Of a stretch of 64,000 nt of DNA, positions 35,958 to 52,100 are shown piece by piece. The DNA is taken from assembly GCA_029255685.2 (NCBI GenBank), contig CM055315.2, positions 33,733,501-33,797,500 of the forward strand, read 5' to 3'. This DNA is from Silene conica. Taxonomy: Eukaryota > Streptophyta > Magnoliopsida > Caryophyllales > Caryophyllaceae. Position 1 is the first letter of the stretch. Each line of letters starts with the position of its first letter. The translations under genes and the position numbers were made by a program. The notes under the pieces are model-generated. The model made no database searches, was not told the origin of the DNA, and saw only the letters and a list, made by a program, of their open reading frames with translations.

Positions 35958-37246
35958 TGTAACACCCCCATTTATTTAAGAGCCTTTAGCAAGACATTCT
36001 CAAATAAATAGAGCTGTTACCATCTCGGAATGTCCGAGGTAGTGAATAACAAGTAAAACAACCAAAGTACTTTATATAAAACTGATAAAATTTAAAACTT
36101 GTTTATTACAGTTACTACATAACGGAAAGTAAAATACAACTGATGACTTCTCTAAAGGTGATATAATTCTAAGTCGGTCCTTAGTATGCATCTCACATTC
36201 CTGCCCCAGCTCCTAGCTCATCTGTCTCTGACCTGTAGAATCTACTCCTCCTTCTGGATCATCATAGGTGTACACGAATACACTGTCAACCTCGCGGTTG
36301 AGTAGGGTAACACAAAAATAGATAATGCAACACTTATTATATGCAAATGCAATGATATGCTCGAGCTCAATCTCAATCTCAATCACAATCTATACTATAA
36401 TCGGTCGTCACCGAACACCAGCTCAAAAGCTGATAAGACACCAGGCCTGGTCTGCAGAACCACCCTAGGCTTTATATTAGATTAACATCTGATTCACATA
36501 TTTCTCTGTAACCAATGCATATGTCATGCTCATGAATGCAACAATACTCTTAATCAATCATACTATTAAATAATGCAATGCTCATGCCACTAATAATAAT
36601 CAACACTCAATCCAACCAATATCATTATCATATCAATCATGCTCAGCATCCATAACACACAATTTAAAACTCATTCATAACACATCATAGAGTATAGTGC
36701 CAGTGTATCCTACCTGGATAGCAATATAATCCAATAGTAAGTCAGCAAGTAGACAGAGTTATGCCACTTCAATACCGTCACCTAACAATTAGAAGAAGTA
36801 TATAATCACTACTCATTCCAAAACTAATTGTACTCTCGTCTACTTAACTTATTCATGAGCTTAATTAAATAAAACAATCACGGCACAACGATTATAAGAC
36901 ACATAATTAATAACTAATATAATATATCAATTAATCAAATTAACTAATTAAATAATATATTACACATAACGAGACGACCGTATTAAACACGACTACTTCA
37001 ATTAGCTTGATTAACCCGTCTTTATTACTTTTATAACTAAACTCCGATTAAATAATCGAACATAGAAAATATAATATAAAATATGATATATAATCAAACT
37101 ATTGATGACCGTCACATATAATAATTCACTTAACAATCGTAATAATTAATAACATAAACAATATCAATACTAACAATACAAATGACAACAAATAGCAATA
37201 TTAATAATAATAATAACATGTAATAATAATAAGAATAATAAGAATA

Positions 37247-37289
<43 letters not shown>

Positions 37290-38967
37290 ATAATAATAAT
37301 AATAATAATAATATCAATAACATACTAACAACCATGAAATAGTAATGATGATAGTATAATCGTAACATTAACAAAAATAAGACTATAGAAACGCAGTACA
37401 CGCATAAATCGTATTTCCAAAGCCACGACCAACAGCCTTAACCCGCCTACTTTACAGCCCTTATCGACACCTTCCTACCGCCGTAACCACCACCACACCA
37501 CCATGACCAACAACCCTGGACCATGGTGCATCAATTGACACTTACTGCTACCCTAGACTCCACCCCAACCGCCGTCGACACAGACCCAAAAACCTCCTGG
37601 TCACAACAGCAGCCCCCAAAATTCCAGAAAGATCCGTGTGACAACCCCCTGTAACCACAACCTTTACCACCTCCAAACACCACCGTCACCACCACCACTC
37701 ACTCGAATTGATACCTTACAACACACTCGACCCCCTGGTGACAAGCGCAAGGCTTCGACTCCACTAACCCACCTGAACCCGACGCCTGAAAAAGCCCATG
37801 ACACCAGGACCCTTGTTCCTGAAATTCCCGTAGCATCTCTTAAACGACCATCCCCTTTAGACTTTCTGACCACCACACACTATCCCAACACCACCATCAT
37901 ATCCGACTAACTCCATAAGACCATTACTCACGACCCACAACCATAATTAAACTCAAAATACGAACAGAACAACAGGAAAGAAACCGACTAAACACGCATC
38001 AAAACAGAGTAAATATAGCGTTGTCTACTGCCTACATTCATGGCTGTTTTAGTGACACCCACGGTGGTCCTATGGTGGTTTAATGATAGCAACCATGAAA
38101 TACGTACTACATAGTTTATATATAACCATAATATACAGATAAAACGACATGAAAAGAGCACGATAGATACTCACAAACTTGCTGCAGTGCAAGGGAAAGA
38201 ACGAAATGGTGATGGCTGCTACTGTTATGTTTTTTCCCCTTTGTTCTCCTCCAATTCCACGGCGGTCGAAGTGGTGTTTAGGGCAGGTTTGTGGAGGCAA
38301 CAAGGTAGGTGGGGACTAGGGTTTACGAGGTGATGGAGGCAGTGGAGTCTAGGGTTTGTTTGTTGTGTTTGTCGATGGTAGGGGGCTAGGGTTTTGATTA
38401 AAACAAACATAGGATAAGCCCGCCTTATAACCCGAGTCCAAGCCATCATACTTCGGTCATAAACCGAGTCTAATATCTCATCACGCACCTCAACGTACTT
38501 ATGCCACCATATACCACACATAACACATAACTTTAAATAAACAATACGTATAAATAATTATACTAATCAAATTATGTAAATTAATAGTAGTAAATATTAA
38601 TTAAATCAATTATAAGAATATAATTTAATTAGGACTAACATAAAAATATATAAAATTTAGGATTTAAATTTAATTATTACGTAAATAATAGTATAATACA
38701 ACAAGTATAAATGTGAAATGAATATAAAATATAAAATATATTTAATTAAAATATATTAACAGAATAAAGAAAACACGAATGAAATGTAATTTTATGAAAT
38801 CATCATCAAATATAAAATGATTATGAAACACGAATTAATCGTAGAAATACGATTTATAAAATAAAAACAGTTTACGTAAAATACTTTATAAAGATTCCAT
38901 TTGGAAATACTATGTATAAAACATAGTTTGACTGTCGTTGACCGAGGCTACTACACGGGCTATTACA
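35958..38967 (-). repeat. 3' LTR of the LARD-like element (3.0 kb)
   Basis: TGTAACACCCCCATTT at the left, GGGCTATTACA at the right. It is highly similar to 41671-43875 but keeps about 0.9-1.0 kb (roughly 37330-38225) that the other copy lacks. A (TAA)n microsatellite is at 37201-37310. Confidence 0.88.
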
Positions 38968-41670
38968 GTCTTCCCTCCTTAAAATGAACTTCGTCCCGAA
39001 GTTCGCCACCCCGCAGCGATAACAAAACATCCCACAAACATAAAACAAACACAAGTAGTACATATACAGAAACTCTAAAACGCAAAATGTTACATTCTAT
39101 CCCCCTTAAGAAACTTTGTCCCCAAAGTTTAACATACTACAGAAGTACATGACACTCAAAGAACCGCAACATTGACCGAAACATAACAAATTAAAACAGC
39201 AGACTCAATGCATGATCAATCTCAGTCAGCCAATCATAATAACACACCACTTAGCCAGATCGTACACCATCAAGATTTTATAATCCTATCCTCCTTAAAA
39301 CGTGGTTACGTCCCCGTAACCCCATTACAAAACTCCACATCCAAAGTCCAAGAAGATAATCAAAACAACAGTCACAAGTCATCTGATAAGTTAGTTACTC
39401 TATACTGGACAACTAGCATTTACTTGCTTTTTGGAAATTCTGCTACAAAAATTAACACATTTGCATCAATGTGGACAAACAACCAACTCATAGTTCGTAC
39501 TTAATATATTAAAACATTTCCTATTAGTAAACATGTTATGTATGTAAGATCATGTTTATGCACACAAGTTTTTGAAAAGACATCAGGCAAAATTTTTAAT
39601 CAAAGTGATGAAACACGGAGCAATAACATATTTCACGAGATATACACCAATCATAGACTAGCAAGTCAACTTAGCATTTCCAAGTATAATTAAGTTAGAA
39701 TCACGTAGGTACATTTCCTATCTATCCACATTACATCATTTATCATAAAACTAGTAATAATAATAAATAATTTGTAAAATAAGAGGTTTATATCTTGCGG
39801 AACAATTTCATATTCAAGCATAATTTCATAAACACGTAGTTACAGATTTTGTCATGTTGTAAAACAATTACCATAATTATCAAACATCAGCTTTATCATG
39901 GATTATCACCTTGAAAACATTTTGAAACCTTCAGACAATGAAGTTGTAATTAATGGCAATTTATAAACACGGATCAACTGACGATTTTACAAGCTACAGA
40001 TCGAAAGCAAGACTAGCACTCCCATAATTCACATGTCAACCGGATTACTAATTCGATACATTGTGATCAGATTAAACATAACAATATGTTGTTCACCTTG
40101 TCGCATAACAATAGTGTCGGTATAAATAAACTAACTTCATATAAAACTCACCAATAATAATTAAGGTTATATTATTATATAACAAAGTTCACACCCATAT
40201 CATATGTCTATTGTTCATGCTACTAATGTCATATCAGAATATTACATGGTTACATCACATAACTCATATTTGATTAAACTTTTATATTGAAAACTTACAT
40301 AATTTACAAGTCCAACAATCATAATTAAATAACCGCTTAGTTATCTTGCAAACTATTATAGTTTTTAGAAAATATCAGGAATTAAATAATCATAGGAAAA
40401 GGAACCGATTGCAAAGCTTAAGGGAATTATTTATAACAGATTTGACAACTCAGTTGGTCTGAACAAAAACTTTACAGCAATTAGACAGAAAATCAGGCAA
40501 CTTGCAAAAATCACAATTAAATAACTACTCGTTAAGATTTTATGTGGCTTATCATTTTGAAAACGTGAATGAAAATTACAAACAGCGGAGTTGGAGTTAT
40601 GCACAAACAATAAATACGTTTTAAATGGTTTCTTTGCCAAAAGATGGGTCACAACACAACTGTGCAGTGACAATCTGACCACTGTCGACTAAAATATTTA
40701 TTTCTCTCAAAATATAATTCGTATTAACATGAAACAAAAAGCATTGGAAAGCTAAATCAGAAAGTTATCACACATAAAATTTTCACATTCATATAGAGAA
40801 CACATTTTAAATGGTAGTTCGTACAACTAAGGTAACATTCTGAAAATTTATTACAAATTTTGGTTTCTTAAAATATTGTTTCACGTTATCAAATTTAAAC
40901 ATAATCATTCCTTGTCTAAAACATGTGAACATGTCATTTGAAGCATTGAAACCACAGTGCACCATATTAGCAATTATTCATCATTTCCAATTAAGATTGT
41001 CATCCAGAAAGCGGTAAAGATTGTGAAACTTAAAGGTATAATCAATTAAAGAACTTAATAATTATATATGTATAAACAATGCATCAGTTTCTACCATCGC
41101 AACAATTACAGCAGATATAAGTTCGTAAATATATCCTAGACATCACGAAAGTGCTACTTATTATCAATTCATTACACATATCATTATACTATATTTTTAC
41201 TTAAAGGTTCATGGATCATATAGCCGCATCTATATCACCATACAAGTCAAACTCATATTTCAAACTCATATTCAAAACTCATGTCCTCATATTTGAAGTA
41301 ATACATATCTCAATCACAGTCAATGTCAATCTCATGATTCACAATATAGATTACCAACCACATTCTTTCATAGCACATCATTAACCATGGGTCACATCAT
41401 TACTTACCTCATTCCGCTCCTGCAATTGTTAGTACAAAATATATTGGGTCTTTTCCTTTATTCTATACTACCCACGCTCTACATCTCTCAGGGGGGACCA
41501 GGTTAGACTGTAAGGGCCAGTGGCTTGGTTTGAGGGAGCCCCTAACTCATCCCAATCCTGGGGCTCCTAACAGTTACTAGCCTGGGGTTCATTTTATTTG
41601 ACTCTTTCTATGTTCATTACTCTTATTCATTTGTTTTTAGGCCTGAGAATCGTTCGCTCTGATACCACTT
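38968..41670 (-). other. internal region of the LARD-like element
   Basis: AT-rich and without a credible frame on either strand. The left 360 bases hold three polypurine-tract-like blocks on the minus strand. The right end holds the primer site. Confidence 0.8.
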
Positions 41671-43875
<2,205 letters not shown>

Positions 43876-44952
43876 CCCTATAAGCACAGAGGTGTCTCGA
43901 AGCTCCAGTATCCAAGACCCATTCAGCAGCATTACCCACCAGCTTAGCTTCCACAACCACAGCAGCAATAACATCATTATCAGTTACAAAAACATTGGCT
44001 TCAACAGATTTCTTCTCAGGACATTGGTAGGCTTTGTGCCAAGCTTTTCCACACACATAGCATAACATGGGACCCTTAGCAGCTTTTTGAATCTTTGGAA
44101 CTGGACCGTTCTTCTTAGCAGGACCATTCTTATTAGCAGGACCCTGGTTCTTACCCTGACCAACCTTAGCCTTACCCTTACCCTTATATTTCTCAGCATA
44201 AGACGGACCACCAGACTCAACCAGATTAGCTTTGACAGCAGCAACAGCAGGAAGAACCACAGATTGACTAGCAGGAAGGTCTTTAAGACGATTAGCCTCC
44301 TCGGTCCTCATATGTCCTATAAGGTCTTTAAGGGACATGTCTTTTTTTTGTTTCAGTTGGTTTCTATAGTCAGACCAGGAGGGGGCAATTTCTCAATCAA
44401 CACATTAGCCACAAAAATATCATCAAGCTTCATGCCTCATTTACAACATCAGCACAAAGGTTTTCATAAATGTGAACTTGTTCCATGATGGGTTTCCCGT
44501 CAACCATATGAAATCTCAACCATTTTCCCACAACATATTTCCTTTTTCCAGCATCATCCGCCCCATGCTTAGCCTTTAAAGCCTCCCAAATAACTTTAGC
44601 AGATTTATTCACAAGAAATAAATCGAACAGGGTGTTTGTCATATTATTAAGAATGTGACATCTAGCAGTTTTGTTATCCTTTTCAAATTTCTTAATAATA
44701 TCTTCATTCGACTTAACACCAGAAACAACCGACGTAGTAGCTATTTCCTTACTGGCGGCAGGGGGTCAGAAACGAGTAAAGCAGGGGGGTCATACACAAC
44801 ACATAATTAATATCCAATTGCTCAAAAAACATTAGCAGTTTCTGGGACCAACGCAACGCTTATAGTTATTTCCGTCTAAAGCCTCAAGTTTTGACATATC
44901 AGATATGATTTTCGAAACAACAGACGTGGTTACAGCAAAATAGTTTTCAAAT
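43876..44952 (-). pseudogene. gag and protease start of copia element 2
   Basis: Gag begins in mid-frame at the LTR border, then shows L-E-A-L-D-G-N-N-Y-K-R near 44870 and more gag sequence at 44430-44642. A basic Gly/Pro/Asn linker and a zinc knuckle (C-Y-V-C-G-K-A-W-H-K-A-Y-Q-C, near 44020-44060) follow. The protease active site D-T-G-A-S-R-H is near 43905. The nested element cuts the frame at 43875, and the same protease frame continues at 35957. Several stops and shifts lie between 44340 and 44760. Confidence 0.82.
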
Positions 44953-45619
44953 TGTTGGTAAAATGTTGTAACAACAATAACAAAGTTGAAAATAAACGAG
45001 AGGGAGAAAAGACAGAACCGAAATTCGTAGCGCCGTGGTAGGAGACCACTGCCTTGAAAACTATTTTTCCGGTACGACCGTGGTGGCGATCAGCTAGTGC
45101 CGGTAGTTCCCCAAGGTTAACACTAGAGTCTCCACGCAGCTCCGCCCACTCGGAACTGTGAGACTTGGAACGATTTTAAGCAATTACCCGGAAAAAGAGA
45201 GAGGAGAAGAGGAGAGGTTTTGAGAGAGGAGATATTGTAATTGTGTGTTCCTTGTGTTTGCAGAGGAGGGTATTTATAGATGGGAATCAGAACCCTGAGA
45301 GAAAAACGCACGCCTCCTTGAAATCAGTAGTCAAAGGCTGGAAGTGGGGAGAGAATATCTCACCCACTAACAATCAGTTGACTGACTATTTCGACAACAC
45401 AAAAACCGTAAAAGATAGGCACAGCCCGCCGAATCCCGAATCCCGAATCGCGAATCCTGAATTAAGCACCTCACAAAGCGTCTACAAAAAGCTCCCTTGA
45501 CCCACTAGTGATAGGTGTAGTAATAAAAGGATATATAAACACATACAAACTTCCATAACTCTCCTATATGGGACAATTGTTAGAAAATGACTCTCCTTAT
45601 TAAGCCGTTATTTTCAACA
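44953..45619 (-). repeat. 5' LTR of copia element 2
   Basis: TGTTGGTAAAATG...TTTTCAACA, 667 bp. It differs from the left copy mainly by short deletions. No tRNA primer site is present at its inner border. Confidence 0.85.
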
Positions 45620-45624
45620 TTAAT

Positions 45625-46032
45625 TAGTTGTAATTCTTTAAGCATTGAACTTGATATACTCCGTATAGTAGAAATTCTTTTGTTTTTTCTCGGAAGACGA
45701 GGAATCCACAACCGCTTAATTTGGTGTGCATTGGGAAATCTGTAGAGTATATCGGGTTAGCCTGCAAAACCACGCATAATATACATGGTCGACCACTGTT
45801 TGTAGGAGGTGAAGAGCTGAAAGCCTAAAAAACAGAAATTTGATTGAAAGAAAATGATAAATTAATTCATTGTAATCTAAGTAGTACTCCGTAATTGATA
45901 ATTTGCGTCTGTTGACATACGATGCGGGACTATTAATAGTAGACAATAAACAAGCACGCAGTTGAAACACGATGGTGTTTACGATGAGTAAGGAGCTTCA
46001 AAGGCTGCCCCTCCAAATGTCAGTGTATAACG
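45625..46032. other. intergenic sequence downstream of the TAT-like gene
   Basis: Nothing supported. Two short TACTCCGT tracts (45655, 45888), common ends of decayed plant MITEs, are the only recognisable motifs. Confidence 0.45.
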
Positions 46033-46039
46033 TTTATTT
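46033..46039 (-). terminator. candidate polyadenylation signal of the TAT-like gene
   Basis: AATAAA on the minus strand (CCAAATAAACG), about 90 bases after the stop codon. Confidence 0.4.
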
Positions 46040-46123
46040 GGTAGCAATAAAAGGGTGATATTCAACATCCAAGTCGTGAATCACCCAACAGGTCTATCAA
46101 AACAGGAAATGAATACGAAGATG

Positions 46124-49100
46124 TCAAACCCCATGTCGTTCGCAAAATGCCTTGATTCTTTCAAGCCCTTGTTCTAGAAGTGTTGCCTCCAATGCAAATG
46201 TGATCCTCAACCAGTTGCTCAATCCCACGGCCGTGCCTATACCATTATCAACATAAAATCAAATAAGATAGTTAGCTATGAGACCTACAATGAGACGGTC
46301 CTATTTGTCTGCACTGCACATACTGTATTTTACTTAGCCATTCTAGTTTTTGGCGAATATATGAATTGCTTACCCGGTAGAACGACCACATTTTCTTCTT
46401 TAGCCAGTTTCATACAAAAATCAGTATCATCTTGAATATCTTTCAAGAGGGACATATTGAGTTTCACCTGCAAATATTAAGATGAACTTGTTTAATTTAA
46501 AAGCTCAAAACCTCATTAAGTAGAATCGGTGTTAAGATTGATTTCTTACCATTACAAACATGGAACCTTCGGGTTTATGTGGACATGTAATACTAGGGAT
46601 CTCCTTGAGTTTCTCGTAGCAAATATCTGCAACTTGGCCTAGTACTTTGACGATGTTGGAAAAGAATTCTTCTCTTGTGTTTTTGAGGATGTCAGGAATA
46701 GCTCCCTGTGAAATTCTACTTTTGTTGTGAAATTATTTATAATCATATGTTGTTATTGTTATTAGTTAGTTCATTTATACAACCTCGTGGACTGTCTTAA
46801 ATTGAGTTCTGAATCAAATCATCAATAGCTTCTGAACTATTTTTGTTAGTTCATCGAGACAAAGTCACAAACCTGAACGAAGGTCGCAGGGTCAGATGAA
46901 ATGTTGAGGAAACCTTTGAAACTCTCCACAAGCTAAATAAAAGAGAATTAGTGTTAAGTTAGATGCTTTGTTTTGATTTAAACATGAAAATCACAATTTT
47001 AAAAAAAAAATGAAGAGAGCAAACCCCAGTTTTGTGCAAGATGCCATGTTGATCATTTGTTGCAAGCCAACCAAGACGCCATCCGGGAACAACCCACCGT
47101 TTTGAGATAGATCCAAGTGTAAGAACAGGAACAATGTTTGCAAATACAGCCATTGGGATAAATGGTTTGCTTCCAAATGCAAGGTGTCCATACACTTCAT
47201 CAGTTATCACTAGAATCCCTAACTTTCTTGCGGTTTCCGCCACCTTAATTTAATCAAAACAAACTCTTAACAACTAACAAACAATTATGATCATTTCTTG
47301 TCGTACGACTTACTTTTTATATGCACCTTCGCATGTCATGTACGAACAGGAACAATTAATGACTCATGTCCATAAGGGTTTAAAGCTCACGGCGGTTTGT
47401 CGATATGTATAAATCACGATAGTCTTGTATAAATACCTTCTGTAGATGTTGATGGGAGTAGACACTTCCACAAGGGTTTCCAGGGTTTATGATAACCAAA
47501 GCAACAGTATTGTCATCGGCTAGAGCTTCAACTGCAGCAAGATCAACTTCCCAGCCTTTCTCAGGGAGAAGATTGAAATGTCGATATTCAAGGCCACTAT
47601 AAGCACAGCGAGCCTCATAGTACGGGAAGCCTGGCCTTGGCAACAGTATATTTGCTCCTGGACAAGCTAGGGCAGCGATTACTACCTCAATCGCTTGTGT
47701 ACAACCTAGTGTCAGAAATACATCTTCTGGCGATAATTTATGTGGCAAATCAATTGACAGGTACTCTGAAACTGCCCTGTTTTCAGTGCAGTTAGAGGAA
47801 ACGGATAATAAGCTAGTGCAGTAGTGCCTAGTGCAAGTACACTAAATTAATAATTTATATATTGAGACGAAATAGTATTAATCATATGAATTACTCGTAT
47901 TAAAAGTGACATTCATCACTAATAAGAAGGGTCGCATCTCTACCCTTTTCCATCATGTTTCTAACAAATTGAACCGTTATACATTTGATTAAGCAAGCAA
48001 GTTACTTTAATAATAGAAATAAACATCAACTATAGAAGATTGTGATTTTAGTTTGATAATATGCAAAAAACTGGTACATCAAGAATCCTATATTTTTGAA
48101 TGTGCCAATTGACGGATTATACAAGCTTAGCTACCCTCGGAACGTTTATGAGCGATAAATCCTCCATGAAAACTACATGGATAGTTGATGTTAACGAGCA
48201 CATCACCATCCATTCTGAATACGTCAAAGAAAGTGCCATCAAGATGTGGGAAATGATCCGGAATCGGAAGTAAACAAATAACTCTTTTATCAAGTTTATA
48301 TGAAGTGTTAAAAGTTGTCATCTTTATAATGTTAATATTAAGCAGCTTCTTGATGTTCCCGGGTCATGAATTTTTTTCTTATTTGGGTCACAAGACTCCG
48401 ATGGAGGTTGCTAATCAGGTACACAAATTCTTATTCGCAACCGCACTATCCGTCGCAAGCTTGTGACGGATACCGTTTACTCTCACAAAATACCTACTTT
48501 TTCTCTTTCTCCAACACTATTCATGTGGTCCCCTTTCTCCACTAACTCATTTTCTATCCATTTTATCTCACAAAATATCCGTCACAAATGGTGACCCGTC
48601 GCAAGTAAGACTTACTAAATCAGGTAAGGTATTTATTTCTACGTTCAAATATTTCATCTTTTCTTCTTAAAGTTGTCATCTTTATAATAATTCTGCCTTT
48701 TTAAGTTCAACAAAATACTTGTTTGATTGGATGATAAAGTTTTGATCTTTGTAAATCTTCAACAATTTCTGTACTAGCTTTGATATTTGTAGAATATAAA
48801 CCGATTTTCCCAATTACTACTATTTAACGCTTAAAGTCACAACGGTCCTTATTTTTGAATTGTATAAATATAATTCCATAGCAATTCTTTTTATAATAAA
48901 GTTTTGATCTTTATACGATTTATTGTTTAATAATGGTTTCTGAGTTTTAGTACTACAAATTTGGTGACATTGAGAAAGCCGTGTTTGTCCTATGTAATTA
49001 TATTTATACAATTCAAAAATAAGGACTGTCGTGAGTTTAAGCGTTAAAATAGTAAGTAAATGCATATATTAGTTATGTAATACTCCCTCCATTCATTTCC

Positions 49101-52100
49101 ACTTGGTACATTTGCTTTATGCACGGGTTTTTACGCATTGTTAAAATATTAATAAAAGTACAACAAATAGGTGTAAAGTGTAGTATTGTGTTGAAAAAGT
49201 AGGCCTTAATAGTGTTTTTATAGTATTATAGTATTATAAGTACAACCAAATAAGGAAAGGTGCGAAGTGGATTCGAATGGACCGAAATAGAATAGGTGCA
49301 AAGTGGATATGAATGGAGGGAGTAGTAATTTAGAGCAATATTAAAAGAGTTAATTATAAATTATACCATTTTAAGTTGTACTTTTCTAACGTTACTCCCT
49401 TATATGTTCGTTTTTCTAAATTTCTCCCTTAAGTTGACCTCAGGCCAAAAGTTGCTACCAAACTAGTTCTCAGGTGAAAAAAATAAGTAAATAGACGAAA
49501 TTGTCCTTTAAAGAAATTACTCTCTTCATTCTCTTCCTCATATCCTAGATCCATCATTTTGCCACCGACCACCGCACAACCTCTACCACCACACCACCTC
49601 ACCCCAATGACCTCCCTTCCACTACCTGATGTACGACAACGCCCTTCGCAACCGCCACCATCCTCATCTGAATTTGCCGACAACACGCAATAACTCACTC
49701 CCTTCCCCACCTAACACACCAACGACTATCCAAACTGGCCCTACCTACGTCGGTATAAATTCAAAAGGCTAGATCTACAAAAAAGGGCCACAAATTCAAA
49801 AAGCTAATATCTTCGACGTTGTTGTAGGCAAAATTACCGCCTGAAACTGGTTTCGTCGATGTTTTTCGTGGTTGAGTCACTGATGATGTCAGTAGAGGTG
49901 CGTGGTCGTTATTGGCAAAAGAACGCAAAAGGGGCAAGGAAGGAAAGATAGGGGCGGATGGCGGGGTTCTTACGATCGAGGAAGGAGAACGACGGTTGGT
50001 GGATTGTTGGAAAGGAAAGAGGGGGTGGTGGATGGTGAGGTAGTTGGGGAGACAAAGGAGGAAGATAGGTGACTTTAACATTCGGGGGCATTTTTGTCAA
50101 GAATGTAGTGAAATGGAGGAAATATTCAAAAGAAACGGAAATACTCACCGGAGTTGGAAAATGGTAGCAACTTTTGACTTGAAGTCAACTTAGAAGTAAT
50201 TTAAAAAAATAAACATATAAGGGAGTAAGTTTAGAAAAATGCAACTTAAAAGAGAGTACTTGATAATTAACTCATACAAGTATTAAAATATTAAGTGAAT
50301 GCATGTATTAGTTAGTCAATTACTTATATTAAAATAGTAAGTCAATGCATGTATTAGTTAGTCAATTCTTTAATTAGTTGGTTGTGTCATTACAAGTATT
50401 TACAATGTTCTTAATAATCAACTGTAACATCCCGTATTTTCGTACAATCTAATTTAAGCGTTTTAAATTATTTTAAGTAATAAAATAATATTTTAATAAT
50501 TTATTGTGAAAGGTTTTAATTTAATTAGTAAGATCCGTCTTAAGAACCTTAAGTCCTTAAGACGAATGCTACTTGGTGAACTTAAACTCGTATCATAAAT
50601 ATCCGTTCAAGTGTCCGACCCATTTTATTTACTCGGAAAGGACAGTCCATAAAACCCCCACAAAACCCCTTAGTCGACATAATGCTTCCTCCTTCAATTC
50701 ATTTCACTGTAAAACACAAACCTCATAAACCTCCATTTTATTCCTCCTTCTTTTGAGAAATTCTTCATCATCCGGTACTCGAATCGAGGTAACAACGACA
50801 TTTTCGGAATCCTCATTCGATTTCCAAGCCATCTATCACTTTCTTTTTGTAAATCCTTAACTTTGAAAATGGGGCTGTTTTCTCTTAATTCCGTTTTAAG
50901 TGCTTAAAATCCGTTTTCTATGCTTGTAGGTGTTGGCTTAGAGGATCCAGAGATCGATAGCTACATTGTTGAGGAAGATCTTTAGCCGGATTAGCTTGAA
51001 AGGTGACGATAATGAGAAACTCGGCCTTTATGTGTATATTAGCATGTTTGTTATAATTCTTGTGTTGATTTCTGTTTTGTTGGTATATATTGATCAAAGG
51101 ACTTAGTAATATGTTTAGGATGATGTTGTTATGAAGAATTCATGCTTTAAGTGGTTGTTATGTGTTCCTAAGTTCATTTTCAGTTTTCGCATTTTGCGAC
51201 GGATACTTATTAAATTCATTTGAGGATTGTTATGGGACTTACTTGCTGATAGATTGGTAGTATTTGGCGTTTGATATTGTTGTGTAAACATCACATGAAT
51301 CGTTGTGCAAGTTTTGGTGTCGAATGATTGAGTTTTGAAGAAGGCTGAAATTTGCGATTTTCGTATCAGGCACTCTGAGCCGGTCGACCGACCGGCCGCC
51401 GGTCGACCGGCTGGGAGTGCTATTTCGTGTTTTATGAGTTTTAGGAAAATTGGCCTTAGGACTGCCAGCCGGCCGACCAGCTGCCTGCCGACCGGCTGGT
51501 AGTCTCTTGTGTAGTGTTGGTTTGCGAAGAACATAGGAAAGAAAGGGAGCCCAGCCGGCAGACCGGCCGCCTGCCAGCCGGCTGGGAGTACGTGTGGGGT
51601 TGGTGTACGAAATTGTGAAGGTTAGGGAAATAGATTCCCAGCCGGCCGACCGGCTGCCTGCCGACCGGCTGGGAGTCCTTTGTGTTGTCGTTGTTTTTAA
51701 AAAAAAGAAAAGAAGGCTGGGTTGCCAGCCGATGGACCGGCTGCCGGCCGACCGGCTGGGAACCCCTGTAGCATATTTTGAATTCGTAATTCATTTGTAA
51801 CTTTCAAACGGTTGATCGGTTTTGATTGAAACTCGTTTTGTATACCCGTGACATGTATTTGAGGTCCCCGGAGGATGGGCAACATTTTATTGGGTTCGGG
51901 AATGGAGTAAGGATAGAGACCCCCCGGTCGGGTAACCGAAAGGAAAACCGGCTCTCCCTCAACTTAGTTCCCGGGGTCAATTGAGTGTTGACTAGAGGTT
52001 AAGGAAAGTAGAACTATAGATTAGTTCATAGACTTTGGTTGATATTGTATTGATGCGTATTAAGTTATGCCTTAAGCTGGCCTCTGAACTTAATACGTGA

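Noticed and set aside
37638..37910. Proline/threonine-rich frame in the LARD LTR
   Set aside because: Low-complexity, no start context and no conservation with the other LTR, which lacks this segment.
39208..39504. 98-codon frame in the LARD interior
   Set aside because: Overlaps a polypurine-like module, has no recognisable domain and opposes the element's strand.
51115..51885. Frames on both strands rich in P-V-G-R-Q-P
   Set aside because: Translations of the GC-rich hairpin array.
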